A DNA stretch of 10,859 nucleotides. Source: Pigoraptor vietnamica. Lineage: Eukaryota; Opisthokonta; Filasterea. Position 1 is the stretch's first letter. Each line of letters opens with the position of its first letter. A program made the translations under genes and the position numbers. Location of the stretch: assembly GCA_943704525.1 (NCBI GenBank), contig CALSCQ010000503.1:1-10859 (forward strand). Reading direction: 5' to 3'. Shown here piece by piece: positions 1 to 10,859 of this stretch. A model generated the notes under the pieces. It was given only the letters and a program-made list of their open reading frames with translations. It made no database searches and was not told the origin of the DNA.

Positions 1-468
1 GTGTGTCTGTGTGTGTTTGTGTGTGTGTGTGCGTGCGTGTGTGTGGGCGTGCGTGTGTGTGCGTGTGTGTGTGTGTGCGGGCGTGTGTGTGTGCGTGTGT
101 GCGTGTGCGTGTATGTGTGTGTGCGTGCGTGTGTGTGTGTGTCTGTGTCTGTGTCTGTCTGTGTGTGCGTACTTCTGCGTGTGTGTGTGTCTGTCGGTGT
201 GTGCGTATATGTGCGTGTGTGTGTATGTCTATATGTGTGTCTGTGTCTGTGTGTGTGTGTGTGTGTCTGTGCGTGTGTCTGTGTGTGTGTGCGTGTGTGT
301 GTGTGTCTGTGTCTGTCTGTGTGTGTTTGTGTGCGTGTGCGGATGTCGGTGCAGCAGTTCCTCATTGCTCGCGTGTTGATTGTGCATGAACACTCTTCTG
401 TCCTGTTGTCTTCGCGCTTGTTCGCAATTGCGCATTCTCATCCCTTTCTTGTTTCTTTCCCTCCGCAG
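1..468 (+). repeat. GT-rich intron of the H+-ATPase gene, 5' end outside window
   Basis: Positions 1-341 are an imperfect (GT)n tract with scattered C, A and T interruptions (GTGTCT, GTGCGT, GTATGT). Positions 342-468 return to ordinary sequence and end in a pyrimidine-rich stretch plus CTCCGCAG, the acceptor for the exon at 469. The donor is outside the window. Reading frames across the tract encode only Cys-Val or His-Thr alternations and are not genes. Confidence 0.88.
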
Positions 469-3400
469 GCCACCTCCAGATTGTGCTCACGCAGGTCGGC
501 AACTTTTGCCTCCTCACGATCACCCTCTGGGTCATTATCGAGCTCGCCGTCCAGTTCGGCGCCCGCAGCAACCCCTGCGATACCCCCAAGGACGGGGACT
601 CTGGCTGGTGCCCGACCCTCAGCAACATTCTCGTACTCATCGTCGGTGGCATTCCCGTCGCGATGCCCACTGTGCTCTCGGTCACGATGGCCATCGGTGC
701 CATGCAGCTCGCCAAGAAGGACGCGATCGTCACCCGCCTCACGGCCATTGAGGAGCTTGCCGGCATGGAGATTCTGTGCAGGTGCGCGCGTGCGTGCGCG
801 TGTGTCGGTGGTCGGGTGTGTGCGTGTGTGTGCGTACGTGCGTTTATGTATGCGTGCGAGCCTATGCAGCGCATTTACGCGTGCTGTATAATCGCGAAAC
901 AATCTCTGATGCCCTTTATCCATTTCCACAGTGACAAGACGGGCACGCTCACGCTGAACCAGCTCTCGGTCGACAACACGACGCTCTTCCCCACACACAA
1001 CTTCACGGCCGAGGAGATCCTCGTCAACGGCGCTCTCTCTGCGCGTGTCGAGAACAACGAGCCCATCGACGTGTGCGTTCACAACGCCTGCGCCGAGAAG
1101 GACACGCTCTGGAACCGCTACTCGCTGCTCCACTACACCCCCTTCGACCCCGTCAACAAGCGCACGATCGCCAAGGTCAAGAACAACGAGACGGGCGCCG
1201 TCTTCCGCACGGCCAAGGGCGCTCCCCAGGTCATGCTCAAGATGGACGCGCGCAAGGACGAGATCGCCGCCGCCGTCACCGCCAAGATCGACGAGTTTGC
1301 CAACCGCGGCTACCGCGCCCTCGGCGTCGCGCGCTCGGACAGCGGCGACGTTCCCCTCGACCAGTGCGAGTGGCGCCTTGTCGGCCTCATCCCCCTCTTT
1401 GACCCTCCCCGCCACGACTCTGGAGAGACGATCCGCCGCGCCAAGGCCATGGGCGTCGACGTGAAGATGATCACGGGTGACCAGCTCGCGATTGCCGTCG
1501 AGACTGCGCGCCAGCTCGGCATGAACACGGACATCCACACGACGGCGTTCTTCTCGCAGGCGCTTCCCCCGGGCACCGTCTCGATTGACGAGCTTGTCGA
1601 GGCCGCCGACGGCTTTGCGGAGGTGTTCCCCGAGCACAAGTACGACATTGTCAAGCGTCTCCAGGACCGCAAGGTGCGTGCGTGTGTGTGTGTGTGTGTG
1701 CGTGCGTGTGTGTGTGCGTGTCTGTGCGTGTGTGTGCGTGTGTGTGCGTGCGCGCGGGTGCGTGTGTGCGTAAAGTGTTGCCAATGTCTCCTCTTATGTA
1801 GGGTATTACTTGTGCTGTGCGTGTGTTGGAGCTTTGAACCATGCCAACTCAAGTGCCGTGCCTTTTCACCGCCCAGCACATCGTCGGCATGACCGGCGAC
1901 GGTGTGAACGACGCCCCCGCCCTCAAGAAGGCCGACATTGGCATTGCCGTCGCCGACGCCACCGACGCCGCCCGCTCGGCTGCGGACATTGTGCTGCTCA
2001 CGCCGGGTCTCTCTGTGATCATTGACGCGATCATTGGCAGCCGCAAGATCTTCCGCCGCATGAAGAACTACGCCATTTACTCGATCTCGATGACTGTCCG
2101 CATCGTGTTCACGTTCGGCCTCCTGACGTGCATCTACGACTGGTACTTCCCCACGATCATTATCGTCATTCTCGCCATCCTCAACGACGGCACTGTCATG
2201 ACGATTGCCAAGGACCGCGTCAAGCCCAACGACACGCCGGACGCGTGGCGCCTCCGCGAGATCTTTATCGGTGCGTACCATGCCTTCGTGTGCCTGCGTA
2301 TCTCGTGTGTGTGTGTGTGTGTGTGTCTGTGTCTGTGTCTGTGTCTGTGTCTGTGTCTCTGTCTGTGTGTCTGTGTGTCTGTCTGTCTGTCTGTGTCGTG
2401 GTATCTGTGTTTGTGTGTGCGTGCATGTGTGTGAATACGTGACACAATGCAATTCGTCGTTCCGGTGTGCGCTCCCACACTCACACATGCATTTCCCCTC
2501 CTCCGCTCCGCAGTCGCCTTTGCGCTGGGCATTTGGCTCACGCTGTCGACGGTCATTCTCTTTGAGGTGGCGTACCGCACGGACTGGTTCGCCAAGACGT
2601 TCAACTTGACGAGCTTCCAGTACATCGACATTACGCCGGACTGCTGGGGCAACACGTGGCTGCCGAACTACATCAACGATGTGAGCAATACTCTGCTACC
2701 CTCCCACTCTTGTTCGCCTGTCGCACGACTTGGAGAGAAGCGCTCTCGTCTGATGCCCTCTCTCGCTCACTCCCCCTCGTTGTTCGACTCTCTCTCCTTC
2801 GAGTTTCTGACTCTCCTTTCCGCGCCTTCTCCGAGCAGCTCCAGCACATCTACGACATTGTTGACATTGTGTACGCGTACGAGAACCCGACGTCGTGGAC
2901 GTGGGACCCTTACGTCATGCAGAACGGCTCGACGGACGCGTCGATCATTGCGACGCTGCGCCCGGAGTACATTCCCATGGCCAACCAGCCCGACAACCTC
3001 CTCAAGTTCGTCAACGTCTACTGGCCCGCGGGCTCGACCATCAAGTGGCCCCTTCTCTGGCAGTACGAGTCGTACTGCGGCCAGTATGTGAGTGTCCGAA
3101 AGCCGCGCCTGTCACCGTGCATCTTTGTTGCGCAGTTTGTTGTGTCTTGTGTCGAGAGAGTGCGGCGTGCGTGTTTTCCGTAAGTGCGAGAGTGCTTCGG
3201 ACTAACCCTTCTGTTCCTCGTCCCTCAGGCGGCCTGCCTCCAGCAGTGCAACTGCCAGCACATGGCCGTCTGCGCCCTTCTCGAGCGCCGCCAGGAGGAG
3301 ATCCGCGGCCTCATCTACATTCAGGTCTCGATCACTGGCCAGGCGACCATATTCGTCACGCGCGCCAAGCGCTTCTCGTACATGGAGCGCCCCGCGTACG

Positions 3401-3902
3401 TCCTCATGGCGGCGTTCGTCGTCGCTCAGATCATTGCCACGCTGATTGGTGTGTACGGCTTCAACGGTATGGGCAACGAGCGCACGTCGTTCCGCGGCTG
3501 CGGCTGGGGATACGCCGGCGTTGCGTGGATTTGGGGCATCGTGTGGTGGGTCGGCCTCGACTTTATCAAGCTCTTCACCATCTGGTCCATTCAGGGTACG
3601 TTCTTGCCTCTCGTCTGCAACGTGCACTGTCTGCCCTGTTGTCGTATGTTGCGTGTCCCCCTTCTGCCTCGTGCCTTTCCTCCAGATAACGGGTGTGGCT
3701 GTTTCTTGCCCTTGTTTGTGTCTCATTGCGACTGCTCGGCTTCCCCTGATCGCGTGTGGTTCCTTGCGCAGGTGGCTGGAGCCGTCTCTACAACCGCACC
3801 ACGTTCGTCACGACCATCAACGCTGGCCACCCCTCGGGTCGCCATCGCGCCGTCCGCCGCAAGACGCACGTCACGGCGAACAAGAAGGGCATTGCGCCTT
3901 AA
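469..3902 (+). CDS. P3A-type plasma-membrane H+-ATPase, 3' part (5' end outside window)
   Basis: Exons 469-781, 932-1673, 1877-2270, 2514-2680, 2839-3087, 3229-3595 and 3772-3902 join in one frame with GT-AG introns, giving 786 residues and TAA. The family pumps protons out of the cell through an aspartyl-phosphate intermediate. Seen in order: membrane segment 3, segment 4 with PVAMPTVLS, the phosphorylation motif CSDKTGTLT (its Ser codon split by an intron), KGAP of the nucleotide domain, FDPPRHDS, the MITGDQLAI and [18 protein letters not shown] hinge motifs, segment 6 with ILNDGT, then segments 7-10. The exon beginning [14 protein letters not shown] matches the end of the actuator region, so the first two membrane segments and most of the actuator domain lie upstream. 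Two oddities are a roughly 140-residue Cys-containing loop between segments 7 and 8 and a short C-terminus ending KKGIAP. Family assignment is near certain; splice sites are supported by homology and phase. The acceptor at 2838 could instead lie 3 nt upstream. Confidence 0.95.
782..931 (+). other. 150-nt intron splitting the catalytic DKTGT exon junction
   Basis: Donor GTGCGC at 782 and acceptor CCACAG at 931. It falls after the second base of the Ser codon in CSDKTGTLT. The intron is GT/GC-rich in its first half, is 150 nt long (a multiple of three) and has no in-frame stop. Retention would therefore add 50 residues directly before the phosphorylated Asp without shifting frame. Confidence 0.9.
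1674..1876 (+). other. H+-ATPase intron with GT-rich donor-side tract
   Basis: This 203-nt GT-AG intron separates the QDRK end of one exon from HIVGMTGDG of the next. Its first ~100 bases (1674-1775) are an interrupted (GT)n/(GTGC)n tract starting right at the donor; the remainder is ordinary sequence ending CCCAG. Confidence 0.9.
2271..2513 (+). other. H+-ATPase intron with (GT)n and (GTCT)n tracts
   Basis: This 243-nt GT-AG intron lies between EIFI and VAFALGIW (phase 1, Val codon split). Positions 2305-2396 hold a GT run followed by GTGTCT and GTCT repeats. The acceptor CTCCGCAG is at 2513. Confidence 0.9.
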
Positions 3903-4060
3903 GCGCTCTCACCCCTCTCTCTCTCCGCATGTGCGGCTGAGCGCGTGCTCTGTCTTCCCTGTCTTCAACGGGCACTGCTCACTATAAAGTGCCAAAAAAC
4001 ATGCAGAATCTAACTCGCACGCTTGTTTTTTTTTTATACACATTCGAGCCGTAGTCACTC
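3903..4060. other. convergent 3' intergenic spacer
   Basis: These 158 bp lie between the H+-ATPase stop and the RtcB stop, which face each other. They must hold both 3' ends. Visible: a CT-rich stretch after the ATPase stop, an inverted repeat at 3971-3993, an A6 run at 3994-3999 and a T10 run at 4026-4035. On the RtcB strand the T run reads TGTATAAAAAAAAAA and may be part of its 3' untranslated region. No canonical AATAAA is seen. Confidence 0.7.
3971..3993. terminator. possible 3'-end hairpin between convergent genes
   Basis: GGCACT (3971-3976) and AGTGCC (3988-3993) are perfect inverted arms around an 11-nt loop, directly followed by A6. The hairpin would form in both transcripts. A role in 3'-end formation is inference; a 6-bp stem can occur by chance. 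Confidence 0.3.
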
Positions 4061-8045
<3,985 letters not shown>

Positions 8046-8552
8046 CTTCGCTCGCAGAGGAAGCCTCTGTGGTGGCGTGTGACTCGGATATCGCAAGTAT
8101 GCGCACGCACTCTAAATGTGAGTGCTTGCGACAACTTCAAGGCGATGCGAGATTCGCTCTGCAAAGTCGAGCACACATACCACGTGCGACCTGTCACACA
8201 CTCGCACACGCGTCGTCGCAGGGGAACAGGCGTGTGTGTAGCGGCTGCAACTCAATCAATCAACGGAGGTTGGGAGTGTAAGGGGTGTCGCAATGGCAGC
8301 TCGTCCGTTCCGTGACGTCATGGCATCAGTCGCTGGCTCACCGACCGACTGACTCCACAGATCGGCTTTTGCCGCCCTTCGTCCCGAGAACTTGCCGCGC
8401 CTTCTCTCCTGTCTCTACGAACCAAAGAGCGCAGCGCAGACGAATACTGGCGAAAATAGAGAACTGATTCGGCGTGAGAGTGGGGAGGAAAGCGCATGAA
8501 ACACATGTTTTTTTGAACTGGCTTCAATCAGCCGTCGTTCGTGTTATGATAT
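8046..8552. other. intergenic region: RtcB 5' flank and hydrolase 3' flank
   Basis: This 507-bp stretch separates the RtcB start codon from the hydrolase stop; both genes are on the - strand. It must hold the RtcB promoter and 5' untranslated region and the 3' end of the hydrolase gene. Visible: a bZIP-type palindrome at 8313-8320, a short inverted repeat GCACTC/GAGTGC at 8107-8125, and a T8-class run near 8510 that is A-rich on the hydrolase strand. No convincing coding exon, TATA box or RNA gene is seen. Confidence 0.7.
8313..8320. promoter_or_regulatory. TGACGTCA palindrome (CRE/bZIP-type site) upstream of RtcB
   Basis: The perfect 8-bp palindrome TGACGTCA lies 268 bp upstream of the RtcB start codon. 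This octamer is the known binding site of CREB/ATF-type bZIP dimers. An 8-mer can occur by chance and the transcription start is unknown. Confidence 0.35.
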
Positions 8553-9800
8553 TCAGCGCCCCTCCAGAAGGAAGCCGACAATTCCGTCAACGTACTCGCG
8601 CGCAGCGGGCACAAGATCGTGCATGATCACAAAGCCGTGGTACGTCGGCGCAACGACGACCTTCGACGGCACGCCGGCGTCGCTGAGGCGCTGCGCATAG
8701 CGGCGCCCCCCGTCGAGCAGTGGGTCGAATTCGCAAAGCACCGAGAGCGCGGGAGGAAGGCCGCCAAGGTCCTCGCTCAAGTTGGGCATGAAGAGGGGAT
8801 TCGAGTAGTCGGCGAGGGACGACGCGTACTCGGACAGCGCCGACAGCACGGACGGACGGCGAACAAGCACGGCGTCGTGGTTGCGGATCATCGACTCGGT
8901 GTACAAATCGAGATCAACGAGGGGGAAAGTAAGCACCTGCTTCCACAGGCGCCGCTCTCCGACAAGCGTCTCGCGCAGCTTCAGCGCGACGGCCGCGGCG
9001 AGGTTCCCGCCGGCGCTGTCGCCCGCCACCGCGATCCGTGTGGGGTCGATTCCCAGCGACGCCGCGTTTTCGTGCGCCCACATGACAACCTGCGCGCAGT
9101 CGTTGAGAGGTACGGGAAAGCGGTGCTCGGGGGCGAGGCGGTAGTCGACGCTAATGACGGTGAAGTTCGTGCGCTCGGCGATGTAGGACGTGAGGAGGTG
9201 GTGGGAACGCATTCCGCCAACCATCCAACCGCCGCCGTGCATGTAAATCTGTGCGACAAGTACTCATTAGAATGTGTCGCACACTGACGCGCGCACACAC
9301 AATATACACACAAGCATTCTGTCGCTTGCCAGGGCACACACAAAAGGCCTCCTTGCTCACCAGTGCGGGGCTCGGCTGCTTGTCCTTGGGCGCAGGGTAG
9401 ATTCGGACCGTCACGGGTACATCGTAGTCCTTCGCCTTCACGGCGGTGTCGTAATAGGGGGCTTTCGACATGGCAATGTACTCGAACACGTCCAATGACA
9501 GACGAAGGAAGGTGTGCGGACCAGCGCCAAAGCGAGACGTGATCGCATCCTGCGGTCAGAAAACAAAAAAAGCTCATAAGTGGGCCGTACAAACATTGAC
9601 TCAAGAGGTCACAATAATGCACCACGCACCAGATTGTAGAAGCTGTTGAAGTAAATGTCGACGAGGTTCGCGTCCCACGTGGTGGCCCCGGGACGGTCCG
9701 CCTGCATGCGCGCAAACACGGCGACGATGGCGACGAGCAGGACGGTACGCAGAGGGAAACGGAACCCGCGCGGGGTCTGTGCGCTCTCTGCCTTTCCCAT
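8553..9800 (-). CDS. membrane-anchored HSL/AADAC-type alpha/beta hydrolase, complete in 3 exons
   Basis: Exons 9800-9630, 9549-9361 and 9248-8553, all phase 0 with GT-AG introns, encode 351 residues and TGA. The family hydrolyses carboxyl esters or acetyl groups of lipid-like substrates; the substrate here is unknown. Seen: an N-terminal hydrophobic segment at about residues 19-30 after Arg-rich flanks (likely signal anchor), the oxyanion-hole motif HGGGW at 124-128, DYRLAPEH at 155-162, the nucleophile elbow GDSAGGN with Ser198, the likely acid Asp295 in EFDPLLDGG and His324 in TYHGF. The triad is intact. N-terminal anchors are typical of AADAC and NCEH1, so an ER-lumenal esterase/deacetylase is plausible. 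The start at 9800 has A at -3 and G at +4; an upstream in-frame ATG at 9914 is judged to be in the 5' leader. The second intron is mildly GT-rich. Confidence 0.92.
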
Positions 9801-10197
9801 GATGAACGCTATGCTTCGGAAGATAACGTTCGGGGAATAAAAGGAAGAAGAGGGCCTTGTGGCGTTATTTTTTTTCGTTGTGCGGGAAAACAGCCATGCC
9901 GCACTTTGGGTCAAGAGTGCCGAGCACGTGTCAATGCATGTGTCTGGACGGTGGTGACATGCTCCAAATCAAACCGTTACACTTCTCTTTTTTTTTTTTT
10001 CAGTTTTAGTTGCGGCAGTTAGTTGAGTGCCGTCAGTTTCAGAGTTACTCCAATCCGTCTCGCGCAAACTCCGACGGAGGCACAGTGCAAAGAAATCAAG
10101 TTTTGGGCTTTTTTGACACCGGCTTGGGACGTCACAAGCATTGAGGTTCGCATCGACTCGACTGACACTCAAAGGTTGGCGTCGCATCCGATGACGA
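9801..10197. promoter_or_regulatory. divergent intergenic/promoter region
   Basis: These 397 bp separate the divergent starts of the hydrolase and the last gene and should hold both promoters. Visible: T8 at 9868-9875, the G-box/E-box hexamer CACGTG at 9925-9930, T13 at 9988-10000 followed by CAG, and a partial CRE (GACGTCAC) at about 10128-10135. The T13-CAG would also serve as a polypyrimidine tract and acceptor if a 5'-leader intron exists. No TATA box is obvious. Confidence 0.55.
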
Positions 10198-10859
10198 ATG
10201 GCGAGGACGGCAACTGCAGGTCGGTGTGTCTTTGCGTCAAAACCGGCGCAGTTCAGTTAATGGCGGCGCAGCTGACTCGCTCGTTCCATATTGCAGCAAC
10301 AACCACGAACACGCCGAAGCGAACAAGCGCAAGGCTGAAGGTGCGCTCCGCCGGGCCCGTGCGTCAGCTTTCGTTACCCGCGTTGCAGTCCGATCCGGAA
10401 CTGGCGGTTTGATCATAAGTTCCGTCAGTGACTGTTGTCGACTGTATCGCACTGCAGCAGCGTGCCAGTGCGGGTGCGACGCCCGTTGCCGACAAGCCCA
10501 TCCCCAAGCCGACTCTGAAAAAGCGTACCCCGAGTGCACACTCTGGTACCTCAGGCTGTTGTGGTAACTGACGCGCCGTCCTGTGTCATATCCTTGAGCG
10601 GCTCTGCGTTGACAGTTCCGGCTGTTCGGGATGTTAACGCGCTCTTCTCGCTGCGTTTGCAGTGGACGACGAGTCGGACTACGCTGATTTCATGCGGAAA
10701 ATTCAGCCAGAGCTTTCTGCAGAATACCCCAACCTGCACGACGACGAGCGTCGTGTTGTTGGTGAACTCATTGTGAGTGTCGGCTTTTGGTCTATGCAGC
10801 AGCGCATCTGTGTTTTGTTTTGCTTTTGTCACTTATAGGAGAGGGGGGAGAGGGGGGAG
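10198..10859 (+). CDS. unidentified basic protein, 5' part of a multi-exon gene (runs off the window)
   Basis: Proposed exons: 10198-10219, 10297-10340, 10389-10406, 10458-10563, 10663-10772 and 10839 onward, all with GT-AG borders and compatible phases. The product starts MARTATAATTTNTPKRTSAR, continues through a Pro/Lys/Thr-rich stretch (KPIPKPTLKKRTPSAH), then an acidic-start segment DESDYADFMRKIQPELSAEY followed by PNLHDDERRVVGELI. Introns are only 48-99 nt and lack the GT tracts of the other genes. Support comes from frame and splice agreement and from sensible protein composition, not from a firm homologue. The DYADFM...PEL...YPNL...E...GEL spacing weakly resembles the first half of an HMG box, and the basic tails would suit a nuclear protein. 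The 18-nt exon encoding SDPELA can be skipped without changing frame and is uncertain. The exon at 10663-10772 is the best-supported part. The start codon context is weak, and an out-of-frame ATG lies 7 nt upstream. Confidence 0.45.
10839..10859 (+). repeat. 9-bp purine repeat (GAGAGGGGG) at the window end
   Basis: After a plausible acceptor CACTTATAG the window ends in two full copies and a third start of GAGAGGGGG. In the proposed frame it reads Glu-Arg-Gly repeats. It could be the start of a coding repeat or part of a longer intron, since further AG dinucleotides follow. Confidence 0.5.

Noticed and set aside
1-341. Degenerate TG repeat at the window edge resembling a yeast-type telomere
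   Set aside because: It is followed by a pyrimidine tract, a CAG acceptor and an in-phase H+-ATPase exon, and similar tracts occur in later introns of the same gene.
1-389. Three overlapping + strand reading frames rich in Cys-Val
   Set aside because: They are translations of an interrupted (GT)n tract inside an intron; no start context or homology supports them.
438-1784. A 448-codon reading frame on the - strand opposite the H+-ATPase exons
   Set aside because: It is antisense to well-supported exons, includes translated intron repeats (His-Thr runs), and follows from high GC at third positions.
8046-8096. In-frame upstream ATG at 8096 that would extend RtcB by 17 residues
   Set aside because: The downstream ATG at 8045 gives the conserved MSR start, a good -3 base and the exact 505-residue family length.
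8107-8125. Inverted repeat GCACTC/GAGTGC considered as a regulatory hairpin
   Set aside because: A 6-bp stem with a 7-nt loop is expected by chance at this scale, and nothing else supports it.
9801-9914. In-frame upstream ATG at 9914 extending the hydrolase by 38 residues
   Set aside because: The extra stretch is low in family-like features and would push the signal anchor inward; the ATG at 9800 has a better context.
10191-10219. First ATG of the last gene at 10191 in another frame
   Set aside because: Its frame runs into implausible Cys-rich sequence and a stop, and cannot be joined in phase to the well-supported exon at 10663-10772.

Overview
The window is nuclear DNA of a microbial eukaryote, most likely a protist. 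The genes are broken by many GT-AG spliceosomal introns, the coding sequence is GC-rich at third positions, and there are no operons or Shine-Dalgarno sites. The lineage cannot be fixed from the sequence. Clues are introns full of (GT)n or (CA)n simple repeats, a preference for GTGCGT/GTGAGC-type donors, a 13-exon RtcB gene, and a plasma-membrane H+-ATPase with a large extra loop between membrane segments 7 and 8. I recall extra sequence in this region being described for oomycetes, so a stramenopile is possible but unproven.

Layout: (1) 1-3902, + strand: the 3' two-thirds of a P3A-type H+-ATPase gene. The window opens inside a GT-rich intron; seven exons encode 786 residues from the end of the actuator region to the stop. 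(2) 3903-4060: a short convergent 3' intergenic spacer with a small hairpin and a T tract. (3) 4061-8045, - strand: a complete RtcB RNA ligase gene in 13 exons. The spliced product is 505 residues, the same length as human RTCB, and every known metal and guanylate ligand lies at the same residue number. (4) 8046-8552: intergenic, with the RtcB 5' region (containing a perfect TGACGTCA palindrome) and the 3' flank of the next gene. (5) 8553-9800, - strand: a complete three-exon gene for a membrane-anchored HSL/AADAC-type alpha/beta hydrolase of 351 residues. (6) 9801-10197: a divergent promoter region with two T tracts. (7) 10198-10859, + strand: the 5' part of an unidentified gene with a basic Pro/Thr/Lys-rich N-terminus, very short introns and possibly an 18-nt micro-exon; a later exon weakly resembles the first half of an HMG box.

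The genes look like unrelated housekeeping neighbours and I see no dedicated gene system. The unexpected structure is in the introns of RtcB. Four introns share a roughly 45-nt element with constant internal spacing. Two other introns contain internal tandem duplications. Introns 5 and 9 carry long complementary repeats, (GU)64 and (CA)36 in the transcript, that could pair and loop out exons 6-9, a 444-nt in-frame block holding two catalytic histidines.
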